A stretch of 64,000 bases of DNA from Deferribacteres bacterium (GTDB lineage: Bacteria > Zhuqueibacterota > Zhuqueibacteria > Zhuqueibacterales > Geothermadaptataceae): positions 1 through 64,000 of the forward strand of contig JACKDE010000007.1 in the NCBI GenBank assembly GCA_020633675.1, in the 5' to 3' direction. Positions 16,962-25,590 of the stretch are shown in pieces. Position numbers and translations under genes: made by a program. Every line of letters begins with the position of its first letter. Within the stretch, counting starts at the first letter, position 1. The notes beneath the pieces are model-generated. The model saw only the letters and a program-made list of their open reading frames with translations, was not told where the DNA came from and made no database searches.

Positions 16962-18494
16962 ATGTCGAGCAACAATAGTGAAAATTATGAAACATACCGC
17001 GCTGAGCTTTTCAAGCGGTTCTTTGACACGGATAGTTATTTCTTTCTTTGCCTGAGCACCAGCCTGCAACATATCTCATCAAAGCGGGATGATTTCAAAG
17101 AAGATGATTATTTCGTTATCGGCAAAGTGATTCAAGTGCTGGTTGATTCTGAAAATCCAGCTCAGACACTGATGCAGTTTCATGAACTGCCTTCGTTCCG
17201 GGAATATGTAAATCAGCTTGACGACGGCATCGTACGTCTGCAATTGCCAGATTTGGAGCAAGACGCCATTCACGAAATTGTTGAAAAAATCGCCGAGCAA
17301 TTTGTGCAAACTTTCGCTGAAATTCTCAGCGACAGGCCATCATACAAACAATTGCTTAGAATATTAGGCGTACCACCGCGCAAGAAAATCATTAGCGGCG
17401 TGAGTGATAGCGATTTATTGAAGAAATCAACGCAAGATTTGATTGCAGAACCGGATAATCATGAACAAACTAAATTCATTGCACCTGAAAAGAACGGACG
17501 TGCAAAGCCAGAATCGTCGCAGCATGAAAAGGTGAAAAACGGCTCGGACGAAAAACGAAATGAAGAAAAATTTGCCTCCGCCATGGATGTTGCTGACAAA
17601 AACAAGCACGCACGCATTCAACCTGAAATGAGCAAAAAGGCGACTTCTGCGCATGATCTTGAGCATGGCAAAGATATTGGCGAATTCGAACCCACTTATT
17701 CGCAGGCAGACGATTCAGCCTTTGAGGAAGATGCCGACACCAGGGAAATGGCCGAGAATCACCCGATTCCAAGCAGAGAGCGCCATGCTGAACATGCTGC
17801 TGAGCAGACAAGTATTAATGGAAATCTTGATTCGCCTTTTGATGGCGCAAGTTGGCAGGATCTGTTGAATGAGGTGGCAGCGCCGCAAGATGCAGATATC
17901 CCAGCTTCCGAAAAACCGAAGGACCGTGTTGAGACATTTGCGCAGCACAGGTCTGTGGTCCAGACGGCAGATGAGCAAACAGCTGTGCTTTCAAAGCGCT
18001 CGGCAAATGCAGCGAAAAAAGATGAGCGCTATGCTGAATTTCGCCACGAGGCGGATCTCTATTTTCGTGTGATTGACGAAGCACTTGAGCAATTAATGCT
18101 GAACAGGAAAAGTCGGATCGCATTCGAAAATCTTGAACTGGCTGCATATTCACTGAAAAGTGTAGCCCGCAAATTGGGCCTGGAACATCTGGCAAAGCTG
18201 CCAGAGCAGGTAGAAGAGTTGATCGGCAAGATTGTACTTCTGCGGGTATCGCCAGGCAATGCAGCATATGTTACGATCAAAAGGTCATTTGCCTTGATCA
18301 AAAATATTCGGAGCCAGCGCGATATCGAAACTGCAGAGTATCGTGAGCTTAGCAATAGCCTGTTGCGCCTGACTCGTTCTATGGATGAATTGCAAAAATC
18401 GAAAAACGAAAGCGGCGCAAACCGCTCGAACCAATGGCGCAGTCAAATTCAGCAAAATATCGACACATTCCGTATGGCTGAAATGAGTGCATGA
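16962..18494 (+). CDS. Large protein with helical N-domain and histidine-less Hpt-like C-domain
   Basis: A 510-residue soluble protein I do not recognise as a whole. The N-terminal region (about 1-140) is helical with acidic and aromatic residues. Residues about 145-360 are low-complexity, charged and probably disordered (many Asp, Glu, Lys, Gln). The C-terminal segment (about 362-480) is helical. ELAAYSLKSVARKLGLEHLA resembles the core helix of Hpt phosphotransfer domains, consensus AHxLKGxAxxLGLxxL. The phospho-accepting His is replaced by Tyr396, so it could bind receivers without transferring phosphate. GAGAGG precedes the ATG. It follows the receiver-DUF4388 gene by 264 nt. The Hpt relationship is inferred from the motif only. 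Confidence 0.6.
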   Translation: MSSNNSENYETYRAELFKRFFDTDSYFFLCLSTSLQHISSKRDDFKEDDYFVIGKVIQVLVDSENPAQTLMQFHELPSFREYVNQLDDGIVRLQLPDLEQDAIHEIVEKIAEQFVQTFAEILSDRPSYKQLLRILGVPPRKKIISGVSDSDLLKKSTQDLIAEPDNHEQTKFIAPEKNGRAKPESSQHEKVKNGSDEKRNEEKFASAMDVADKNKHARIQPEMSKKATSAHDLEHGKDIGEFEPTYSQADDSAFEEDADTREMAENHPIPSRERHAEHAAEQTSINGNLDSPFDGASWQDLLNEVAAPQDADIPASEKPKDRVETFAQHRSVVQTADEQTAVLSKRSANAAKKDERYAEFRHEADLYFRVIDEALEQLMLNRKSRIAFENLELAAYSLKSVARKLGLEHLAKLPEQVEELIGKIVLLRVSPGNAAYVTIKRSFALIKNIRSQRDIETAEYRELSNSLLRLTRSMDELQKSKNESGANRSNQWRSQIQQNIDTFRMAEMSA

Positions 18495-18540
18495 TCGCTG
18501 CTTCACAAAGCTCAAATCCATTCTATAGAATTAGAGCCAT

Positions 18541-18578
18541 CAAAGTCCCTGAGTTGGTTTCTCCAGCCAGGGACTTTG
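18541..18578 (+). terminator. Long hairpin after the Hpt-like gene
   Basis: Arms CAAAGTCCCTG (18541-18551) and CAGGGACTTTG (18568-18578) pair perfectly; GTTGG/CCAGC extends the stem inside a single bulged A, leaving a TTTCT loop. It lies 46 nt past the stop. No U-run follows, so it may be an RNA-stabilising or regulatory hairpin rather than a classical terminator. Confidence 0.5.
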
Positions 18579-18705
18579 TGTATCAACTCACATAGACACC
18601 TCTTTTGGCGAATGCCTTCTAATCTCCAACGCCACTTCTTCATATTTTTGAATCTGAACCACTCAATATGCTTTTTTTATGCATTACCGATCCGATGCAA
18701 ATCGC

Positions 18706-18734
18706 TTGCGAATCGGCCAAAATTTTGCTAAAGT
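18706..18734 (+). promoter_or_regulatory. Candidate sigma-70 promoter of hutH
   Basis: TTGCGA (18706-18711), a 17-nt spacer and TAAAGT (18729-18734), about 50 nt before the hutH ATG. Both boxes match four of six consensus bases, so support is modest. Confidence 0.35.
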
Positions 18735-18784
18735 TTGCCCTTTGCAAATGCATATCAATCTGAAATTTATATTTGGAGCAAAGG

Positions 18785-20305
18785 ATGCAAATCGATGGGC
18801 AGCATTTAACGATGGACTCTGCAGCGGATGTAATATATCGGGGTGAAGCCGTCAGCCTCGCGCCCATCGCTGATGAACAAGTGCGGCGATCGCGCGAAGT
18901 CATTCAGTCCTGCCTAAAAAAAGGCGATGCGGTCTATGGAATTAATACTGGGTTCGGTAAGCTTGCTGAAGTCCGAATTCCGCATGATCACCTCGAAGAG
19001 TTGCAGGAAAATCTCGTTATGAGCCATGCATGTGGCGTAGGTCAGCCTGTCGATGAAGAAGATGTGCGGGCGATTCTACTCTTGAAAGCGAATACTCTTG
19101 CCAAAGGCTTTTCCGGTGTACGCACAGAGATTATCGATTTTTTGTTGCAATTGCTCAATCAAAATATTTTGCCGTTTATTCCGCAAAAAGGTTCTGTAGG
19201 TGCTTCTGGAGATCTCGCCCCGCTTGCGCATATGGCGTTGCTGTTGATTGGTCAGGGAGAGGTGCTGCAAAATGGCATGCGTCTGCCTGCTTTGCCCATT
19301 CTGCAAGAAAATGGTCTGCAGCCGCTGCGATTGGCAGCAAAAGAAGGCCTTGCCTTGTTGAATGGCACCCAGTTTATGACCGGAGTGGGGCTTATAAATG
19401 TCTTGCTCGGAAAAAAGCTGCTCTTGCATGCAGATGTCATTGGCGCCATGAGCACAGAAGGCTTGATGGGCACGCCGGTTGCCTTCGATGAACGCATTCA
19501 TTCCGCGCGAGGCCATAAGGGACAGATTGATACGGCCAGGCGTCTGCGTCAAATGATGGCAAATAGTCCTATCCGTGATTCACATCTCGAATGTGGGCGG
19601 GTACAAGATCCGTACTCGCTGCGTTGCATACCACAAGTACACGGAGCAATACTGGACAATCTTCGGCATGTGATCCAAATCGTCACTTCTGAAATGAATG
19701 CTGCAACTGATAATCCGCTGGTGTTTGCCAGCGAAGGTGATATATTATCAGGAGGAAATTTCCATGGCCACCCTGTTTCAACTGCGATGGACTTTTTGGG
19801 GATTTTATTTGCGCAGTTGGCCAATATGAGCGAGCGCCGCATTTCGTTGATGATGGATACAAATTTAAGCTATTTGCCAGCGTTTTTGATGCGCGAAAGC
19901 GGAGTGAATTCAGGTTTTATGATTGCACAAGTGACGGCCGCCAGCCTGGTGAGCGAGAATAAAATGCTCAGCCACCCTGCCAGCGTTGACTCAATTCCGA
20001 CTTCTGCGAATAAAGAAGATTTTGTGACCATGGGCGCGAATGCGGCCGTAAAGTGCCGCAATATTCTTGAGAACTGTCTGAACGTGCTGGCGATCGAACT
20101 GATCTGTGCTGTTCAGAGCATCGAATTGCGAGCACCTCTTGAAGCCGGGCCGGCTGCCAAAACAATTTGTGGGATGGTGCGAAAAGAAATTCCGTTGATG
20201 GATAAAGATCGAGTGATCTATCCGGACATAAAAAAAGCTGCTGATTTGATCCGATCCGGGATTCTTCTTGAAGCAGTGCAGGAGTTAGTCGATTTGACTA
20301 TTTGA
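18785..20305 (+). CDS. hutH: Histidine ammonia-lyase
   Basis: Deaminates L-histidine to urocanate using the self-made MIO cofactor. The 506-residue length is normal. Tyr51 in YGINTGFG is the catalytic Tyr. The MIO triad Ala140-Ser141-Gly142 lies in GSVGASGDLAPLAH. Further blocks are GVRTEI, DPYSLRC, TDNPLVF (near the substrate site) and HPASVDSIPTSANKEDFVTMG. The ATG at 18785 has GGAG 6 nt upstream and is preferred over the TTG four codons earlier. No hutU, hutI or hutG lies nearby, so the downstream pathway is encoded elsewhere or the product is used differently. His and Tyr ammonia-lyases are similar; the signature favours histidine. Confidence 0.92.
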   Translation: MQIDGQHLTMDSAADVIYRGEAVSLAPIADEQVRRSREVIQSCLKKGDAVYGINTGFGKLAEVRIPHDHLEELQENLVMSHACGVGQPVDEEDVRAILLLKANTLAKGFSGVRTEIIDFLLQLLNQNILPFIPQKGSVGASGDLAPLAHMALLLIGQGEVLQNGMRLPALPILQENGLQPLRLAAKEGLALLNGTQFMTGVGLINVLLGKKLLLHADVIGAMSTEGLMGTPVAFDERIHSARGHKGQIDTARRLRQMMANSPIRDSHLECGRVQDPYSLRCIPQVHGAILDNLRHVIQIVTSEMNAATDNPLVFASEGDILSGGNFHGHPVSTAMDFLGILFAQLANMSERRISLMMDTNLSYLPAFLMRESGVNSGFMIAQVTAASLVSENKMLSHPASVDSIPTSANKEDFVTMGANAAVKCRNILENCLNVLAIELICAVQSIELRAPLEAGPAAKTICGMVRKEIPLMDKDRVIYPDIKKAADLIRSGILLEAVQELVDLTI

Positions 20306-20342
20306 TTTGCGCGATGCCCCAAGTTCCGATTGTGAATACAGA

Positions 20343-20630
20343 CTATTCGCTTTTCTTTTTAAACAAAGCATCGAGTTTTTTTCGCGCCTCATCCGCACGG
20401 TTATCCTGTTTAGCGGCAGCCATTCGCATAATGAAGAAATCGCAAAAATTGGCTTTTTCTTTATCGAGCACACGGTCGGCTGCCGGCTCGTGACATTGAT
20501 TGTAAGCCTTGCTGTCGTAATGTTGACAATTCATGCAACAGTGAACGTAACTGCCACATTGCTCGCAAACAGTCTGGCGAAAAATCTTTGTGTCAGTGGG
20601 GATTTCATGGGCGCAATGGTAACAATTCAT
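20343..20630 (-). CDS. Small Cys-rich zinc-binding protein, conserved hypothetical
   Basis: A 95-residue protein with nine cysteines, arranged as CYHC (3-6), CEQC (22-25), HCCMNCQHY (30-37), C46 and FCDFF (63). This suggests one or two zinc sites. The segment ADRVLDKEKANFCDFF looks like a conserved uncharacterised family found in several bacteria. The C-terminus is lysine-rich. No signal peptide. It is convergent with hutH (37-nt gap) and divergent from the glycosyltransferase. No function can be assigned. Confidence 0.8.
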   Translation of the reverse strand: MNCYHCAHEIPTDTKIFRQTVCEQCGSYVHCCMNCQHYDSKAYNQCHEPAADRVLDKEKANFCDFFIMRMAAAKQDNRADEARKKLDALFKKKSE

Positions 20631-20718
20631 GGCGACTATCCACTTTCAAGATGATGTAAAATCAGCACAAGCTAATTTGAAAAACAAGTAAATTTCTCGC
20701 AATTTTCCAAAGCATTTC

Positions 20719-21591
20719 ATGACCATTATCAATAATTTACAAAATACAGACGGTTGGAATATTTCTGCAATTATTCCAACACACAACCGTGCCAACTGGC
20801 TTGTGGGGGCGATTGAATCTGTGCTTCGGCAATCCCACCCGGTTGCTGAATTGATTGTCGTCGATGATGGTTCTACTGATAACACAAAGGAAGTTGTGCA
20901 GAAGTATGCAAATGTGCGCTATATTTATCAAAGCCAGCGTGGCCCGTCTGCTGCAAGAAATGCCGGTGCAAGGATGGCTTCTGGCGATTGGCTGGCATTC
21001 CTGGATTCAGACGACCGTTGGATGCAGCAAAAAATCGCTCATCAAATCGCTTTTTTGCAAGCGCATTCAGATATGCATGCTGTTTATACTGATGAAATCT
21101 GGATAAGAAATGGCAGGCGTGTGAATCAGGGCAAGCGACATCGCAAGGCTGGTGGCTGGATTTTTGAAATGTGCATACCGCTTTGCATCATCAGTCCTTC
21201 TTCGATTCTGCTCTCGAGAAAATTATGGCAGCAATCAGGCGGTTTTGATGAATCGCTGCCAGCTTGTGAAGATTATGACCTGTGGCTTAGGATTGCAGCA
21301 AAGCATCCAATCGGCTTTATAGAAATGCCTTTGATTGAAAAAAATGGCGGACATTCAGATCAACTGTCACAGCAATGGGGGCTCGACCGTTATCGCGTAG
21401 CGGCTCTTGAAAAAATTCTTTCGGATGAATTGCCACCCAAATGGCGATTGTTGGCAATCAAGCAAGTCTTGCATCAATGTAAGGTGCTGATGCTGGGCTT
21501 CGAAAAGCGAGAAAAGCAAGACGAAACGATTAGATTTCGCAAAAAATATCAGCATTGGCAATCTGTTCTTCAGGTGGCATCGAATGCTTAA
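20719..21591 (+). CDS. Family 2 glycosyltransferase
   Basis: GT-A fold enzyme transferring a sugar from a nucleotide donor, probably to a surface glycan or lipid. It has 290 residues. The N-terminal donor-binding part reads SAIIPTHNRANWLVGAIESV then IVVDDGSTDNT. The metal-binding DxD is in FLDSDDRW near residue 95. The acceptor-side motif FDESLPACEDYDLWLRIA (about 173-190) contains the ED pair used as base. There is no transmembrane segment. The ribosome site is weak. It stands alone, not in a polysaccharide cluster, so the acceptor is unknown. Confidence 0.9.
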   Translation: MTIINNLQNTDGWNISAIIPTHNRANWLVGAIESVLRQSHPVAELIVVDDGSTDNTKEVVQKYANVRYIYQSQRGPSAARNAGARMASGDWLAFLDSDDRWMQQKIAHQIAFLQAHSDMHAVYTDEIWIRNGRRVNQGKRHRKAGGWIFEMCIPLCIISPSSILLSRKLWQQSGGFDESLPACEDYDLWLRIAAKHPIGFIEMPLIEKNGGHSDQLSQQWGLDRYRVAALEKILSDELPPKWRLLAIKQVLHQCKVLMLGFEKREKQDETIRFRKKYQHWQSVLQVASNA

Positions 21592-21799
21592 GCAAAATAT
21601 TGATGCCCAGGAATTGTATTTGATGACTTGGTACATTTACCGGGATTAAAGTCCTGACGCGAAACATTTTTTCTATGTTACTCTTTGTTTTACCTTGCTT
21701 TTCCGGCTGAATGCTTTTACATTTTAAACTTAAATAGAATGCAACTTCGGCGCATCATTTCTGATGTGGCGGAAAGCAAAAGAGCTGTAAGAGGGTAAA

Positions 21800-22444
21800 G
21801 TGCTGGTTGCAGTCAATATTTTCCTAATCATAGCATTGGGTTATCTGTTCGGATCTATCCCAACTGCGATTATCATGGGAAAAGCATTGCGCGGCATCGA
21901 TATTCGTGAGCATGGCAGTGGCAATGCTGGTGGCACTAACGTTTTTCGTGTCCTTGGCTGGAAACCGGGTGTTGCAGTCATTTTGATCGATATGCTAAAA
22001 GGCGCGATAGCGACGATATTTGTGCCCCGCCTGGTATTATCGGCCTTGCCAATCGAGCCGATATATTTGAGTCTGCTGGCTGGGTTTGCTGCCATTGCTG
22101 GGCACATTTGGACCATATTTGCACATTTTCGGGGCGGCAAAGGTGTCGGCACAGCAGCAGGCATGCTATTTGGTCTTGTGCCAATTGCTGCGACGATTTG
22201 CTTAGCAATCTTCTTCATAATCGCCTTTGCGACCCGGTATGTCTCGCTTGCATCAATGACGGCAGCCGTTGCTTTACCGCTTGTCAATGGTATTCTCGAA
22301 TTTGCATTTAATCAGCCACAACCTGCGGCGTTGCACATATTAAGCATCATCCTTGCACTGCTCATTGTCTTCACCCACAGGTCAAATATCAAACGGCTTT
22401 TAAACGGTACTGAAAATCGCTTTGGACAGAAGCAGACAGGTTGA
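21800..22444 (+). CDS. plsY: PlsY, acyl-phosphate:glycerol-3-phosphate acyltransferase
   Basis: Integral membrane enzyme that makes lysophosphatidate from glycerol-3-phosphate and acyl phosphate. 214 residues. The three cytosolic motifs are present: GSGNAGGTNVFRVLG (near 38-52), HFRGGKGVGTAAG (about 109-121) and HRSNIKRLLNGTENRFG at the C-terminus. Five to six hydrophobic spans fit. The start is GTG at 21800 with GAGGG 7 nt upstream. It is the first gene of a six-gene run; its stop lies 8 nt before the next start. Confidence 0.95.
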   Translation: MLVAVNIFLIIALGYLFGSIPTAIIMGKALRGIDIREHGSGNAGGTNVFRVLGWKPGVAVILIDMLKGAIATIFVPRLVLSALPIEPIYLSLLAGFAAIAGHIWTIFAHFRGGKGVGTAAGMLFGLVPIAATICLAIFFIIAFATRYVSLASMTAAVALPLVNGILEFAFNQPQPAALHILSIILALLIVFTHRSNIKRLLNGTENRFGQKQTG

Positions 22445-22452
22445 GTGGATTT

Positions 22453-23361
22453 ATGGCAAAAGATGGCGCTGCTGTGAAAGGCATGGATAGTAAAGGTGAA
22501 GTTGCCGAAAGTAAAATACAGGCACTCATCCAGTTGCTGGGTGATGATGATGTGAAGATTCGTAAGGTCGCACGCCAACAATTGCAGCTGATCGGTAAAG
22601 ATGCAGTGCGATTTTTGGAAGACGTAGCTACCTCAGACAGCGATGGCCGCATTCGTATTGAAGCGAGAGGGTTGCTGCATAAAATATCCCGGGATGATCT
22701 GTTGCAGACTTTTCATTTATTAGCGATTTGGAATGATCAGCAGATCGATCTCGAGCAAGGCGCTTATTTATTGGCAAAATTTGCATATCCTAGCCTCGAA
22801 AAGCGAGAGATATCAGATGAGCTGGATCGGTTGGCAGACCGTGCACGAGGCTTGCTCGTTGGGCTTAAAACGCCGCGCCGCAGGATTCAATTGCTGAACA
22901 ATGTGATTTTTACCGAAGGGCGTTTTGAAGGCAATCGGGACAATTATTATGCGCCAGATAACTCCTTCATCAACAAAGTCTTGCAAAATAAAAAGGGCAT
23001 ACCTATCTCGCTTTCGATTATCTATATTCTCGTTGCGCAGCGGTTGGGATTGCCGATTTACGGCGTGAATATGCCTGCGCATTTTTTGTGCAAATTTGAA
23101 GGAGATGATGAGCATTTTTATATTGATGCTTTCGACTTCGGCCGCGTAATGAACGAAAGCGAATGCATTATGTTGCTCAAAAATTATGGCGTCGATTTCA
23201 ATTTTCACTATCTCAAAAAAGCCAGCAATCGTGATATTTTATCCCGCATGCTGCGCAATCTGATCCTGGTCTATTACCAAAATGAAGACGATGATAAAGC
23301 TGATTTTCTGAAAAAGCTGTTGAAAATCCTGAAACACTATTCAAAAAAAGCAGAGTACTAA
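22453..23361 (+). CDS. SirB1/transglutaminase-like protein with N-terminal HEAT-like helices
   Basis: A 302-residue cytoplasmic protein. Residues about 20-85 are paired helices similar to HEAT repeats (IQALIQLLGDDDVKIRKVAR, then DGRIRIEARGLLHKI). The centre is the SirB1-type transglutaminase-like domain: NNYYAPDNSFINKVL-like segment, then KGIPISLSIIYILVAQRLGLP, then GVNMPAHFLCKFEG and YIDAFDFGRVMN. Its catalytic Cys position is Ser in KGIPISLS, as in SirB1 relatives, so protease activity is not expected. I start at ATG 22453; a TTG at 22441 overlapping plsY is possible. Confidence 0.8.
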   Translation: MAKDGAAVKGMDSKGEVAESKIQALIQLLGDDDVKIRKVARQQLQLIGKDAVRFLEDVATSDSDGRIRIEARGLLHKISRDDLLQTFHLLAIWNDQQIDLEQGAYLLAKFAYPSLEKREISDELDRLADRARGLLVGLKTPRRRIQLLNNVIFTEGRFEGNRDNYYAPDNSFINKVLQNKKGIPISLSIIYILVAQRLGLPIYGVNMPAHFLCKFEGDDEHFYIDAFDFGRVMNESECIMLLKNYGVDFNFHYLKKASNRDILSRMLRNLILVYYQNEDDDKADFLKKLLKILKHYSKKAEY

Positions 23362-23364
23362 AAG

Positions 23365-24372
23365 ATGAAATGTCAAAAATGTGACTCGCCAAATGCCGAT
23401 AATGCCAAGTTTTGTTCAAGCTGTGGCGCACCACTGCAAACTGAAGGGCCACCTGCTGTACCCACATGCCGTGATTGCGGCGCTCCTATAAAAGAGAATG
23501 CCAAGTTTTGTCAAAGCTGTGGCGCCTCAGTTGACAGCAGAGCAGCCAGCTCTTCCAGCGATGAAGATTTTTTCGAAGAAGAGAACCAACCTCGCCGGGA
23601 TATGCGATATGTGATTTTGCCGCTTATCTTTGTCCCGATCCTTGTCGGCATCTTTTATCTGTTGTCATTCCGGTCACAAAATCCCGAAAGCCAGGGTGCT
23701 AGCAATGCAGCAGGGCCACCAGCGGATATGGCGCAAATGATGCCGATTTTTCAAACAATCGATAGCTTGAAAAGCGTATTGGAATCCAGCCCTGACGATA
23801 CGACGGCCTTGCTCGTACTCGGCGAGATGTTTGAAGTCGCAGGTAAATTCGAAGATGCTCGCAAATACTATAGCCGCTTTCTGGAGATCGATCCTGAGCG
23901 CAATGATGTGAAGCTGCGAGTGCTTGGCACGCTCATTAGCGAGCACAAGCACGAAGCAGAAGAAGAATTGCTCAACGAAATTCTGCAGATACAGGGCAGC
24001 AATCCGCATACGCTTATGCACATCGGTGATATGTATGATCGCGTGGGCAAGGCTGACAAGGCCAGAGATTTTTATAACCGTTCACTGCAGGCAAAGCCGG
24101 AACAGGTCGATGTTTTTATGCGACTTGCAGGCTTGTTGTTTAATGAAAAAGAGTATACCAAAGCGCAGGAAATGCTGCAGAAGGTACTCGATAAGCAGCC
24201 AAACAATCCGCACGCTCTTTACAATATGGCCCTGGCGCTTCATTTGCAAGGGGACCACACCAAGGCGGTTGAGCTTTGGAAAAAAACAGTACAAGTTGAT
24301 GCAAATGGCGACATAGGCAGGTTGGCGCAACAAGCGCTCGATTCTTTTGATCAGATAAAAGGCTCAAATTGA
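23365..24372 (+). CDS. Double zinc-ribbon, single-TM, TPR protein
   Basis: A 335-residue protein. Two tandem zinc ribbons occupy the N-terminus: CQKCDSPNADNAKFCSSCG (3-21) and CRDCGAPIKENAKFCQSCG (35-53). A Ser/Glu-rich linker leads to a transmembrane helix (about 76-98, YVILPLIFVPILVGIFYLL). The C-terminal half (about 130-335) consists of TPR-like helical repeats, for example NPHTLMHIGDMYDRVGKADKA and NPHALYNMALALHLQGDHTKA. The zinc ribbons face the cytoplasm if the TM is a type II anchor, putting the TPRs outside. It starts 3 nt after the preceding stop, so it is operonic. Probably a scaffold; the partner is unknown. Confidence 0.85.
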   Translation: MKCQKCDSPNADNAKFCSSCGAPLQTEGPPAVPTCRDCGAPIKENAKFCQSCGASVDSRAASSSSDEDFFEEENQPRRDMRYVILPLIFVPILVGIFYLLSFRSQNPESQGASNAAGPPADMAQMMPIFQTIDSLKSVLESSPDDTTALLVLGEMFEVAGKFEDARKYYSRFLEIDPERNDVKLRVLGTLISEHKHEAEEELLNEILQIQGSNPHTLMHIGDMYDRVGKADKARDFYNRSLQAKPEQVDVFMRLAGLLFNEKEYTKAQEMLQKVLDKQPNNPHALYNMALALHLQGDHTKAVELWKKTVQVDANGDIGRLAQQALDSFDQIKGSN

Positions 24373-24374
24373 CC

Positions 24375-24743
24375 ATGGAGCGCTTTGAGAAGCACATTTT
24401 CGTTTGCCTGAATGAGCGCGAAGCTGGTCATCCCAAAGGTTGCTGCAAGAGCAAGGGTGGGGAAGATGTGTTTCGCGCATTTCGAAAGCAGCTTGCGGAC
24501 TTAGGCTTGAAAGAGCGCTTCAAAGTTAGCAAAGCTGGGTGCCTGGCAAGTTGCGAAAATGGTGTGACCATTGTAGTCTATCCTGAAGGCATTTGGTATC
24601 GGGGAGTCGTGGTCGAGAACGTGGAGCAAATTATTGATGAGCATTTTTTGCGAAACACACCTATCGAAGCTTTGCGACTTTTTCCAAAGCATGCAGAGGA
24701 TATAGAAAACGATAGGGTGGCTGTCGATGCCGGAGTTGCCTGA
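24375..24743 (+). CDS. Thioredoxin-like 2Fe-2S ferredoxin
   Basis: A 122-residue ferredoxin of the thioredoxin-fold class (Aquifex Fd4 / NuoE-like), an electron carrier in the cytoplasm. It has HIFVCLNEREAGHPKGCC at the N-terminus and AGCLASCENGVTIVVYPEGIWYRGV further on. The cluster cysteines are Cys in FVC, one of the CC pair, and the two of GCLASC. The start ATG lies 2 nt after the previous stop, and the 3' end overlaps the glycosylase gene by 17 nt, so the genes are tightly coupled. The C-terminal 25 residues are an unusual acidic tail. Confidence 0.9.
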   Translation: MERFEKHIFVCLNEREAGHPKGCCKSKGGEDVFRAFRKQLADLGLKERFKVSKAGCLASCENGVTIVVYPEGIWYRGVVVENVEQIIDEHFLRNTPIEALRLFPKHAEDIENDRVAVDAGVA

Positions 24744-25581
24744 TCTGGAGCACATCGTTGCCATTCTCAATGATGAATTCGCCCAATTGCGCATCAGCGA
24801 AATTGAAGTACTCAATCCAATTATTTTCCGCGTGCTGGTGAGCAAGCCTCTCGATGATATTTTACCTGGTAAAGTGGTACAAAGCTTTAGGCGTCATGGC
24901 CCGTTTGTCGTAATAAATTTGTCGGATGACCTTTTCATTGTCGTACATCCTATGCTGGCGGGACGTTTTTATATCGAGCAGGATAAAACAGGCAAAAACA
25001 CAGCGTATTGCTTGCGCGTCCGATTTGACGCCGGCAAGTCTCTGGTCTACCACGATAGCAAACAAATGGGAAAAATCTACATCCTGCGAAAAGAAGACCT
25101 CGACCAAATCCCGCGCTTCGCTACACAAGGTGTGGATGTGCTCAGCGCCGATTTCACTGAAGCATTTTTTCTGAATGCAATTGCAAATACGCGCAAGCAG
25201 GTGCGCGTTTTTCTCATGGAGCAGGAAACGGTTAGCGCGATCGGCAACGCCTACGCTGATGAAATTCTCTTTGCTGCCGGCATTCATCCAAAGACATTTA
25301 GTTATCAATTGGATGCTGGCCAACAGAAAACTCTTTATCGTGCTGTTAATGAAGTGATGGCGTGGGGAATCGAGATGGTCAAAAATGCTGGCAAGCCTTT
25401 GCAGGATAAAGTACGCACTCATATGAAGGTCCGCAACCGCCAAGGCGAGCCCTGTCCGGTTTGTGGCACGACAATACGCAAAGCTGGTGTGCGAGGCTAT
25501 GACGCTTTCTTCTGTCCTAAATGCCAGCCACCCCAACGCTCACAATTTATCGATTGGTCGATTCAAAATGCAGGTGGTTGA
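24727..25581 (+). CDS. Fpg/Nei-family DNA glycosylase, variant
   Basis: Base-excision repair glycosylase/AP-lyase of 284 residues. The N-terminus MPELPDLE keeps Pro2 (Schiff-base nucleophile) and Glu3, but the usual Glu6 is Asp. In RRHGPFVVI the lysine of the common RRxGKY motif is Pro. The loop DSKQMGKIYIL replaces DPRRFG, as in a known Fpg side-branch with HPMLAGR-type sequences. The helix-two-turn-helix SAIGNAYADEIL is intact. The C-terminal zinc finger CPVCGTTIRK...FFCPKC has four cysteines. Activity is likely, but base specificity is uncertain. It overlaps the ferredoxin gene by 17 nt. Confidence 0.85.
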   Translation: MPELPDLEHIVAILNDEFAQLRISEIEVLNPIIFRVLVSKPLDDILPGKVVQSFRRHGPFVVINLSDDLFIVVHPMLAGRFYIEQDKTGKNTAYCLRVRFDAGKSLVYHDSKQMGKIYILRKEDLDQIPRFATQGVDVLSADFTEAFFLNAIANTRKQVRVFLMEQETVSAIGNAYADEILFAAGIHPKTFSYQLDAGQQKTLYRAVNEVMAWGIEMVKNAGKPLQDKVRTHMKVRNRQGEPCPVCGTTIRKAGVRGYDAFFCPKCQPPQRSQFIDWSIQNAGG

Positions 25582-25590
25582 ACCTGTGAT

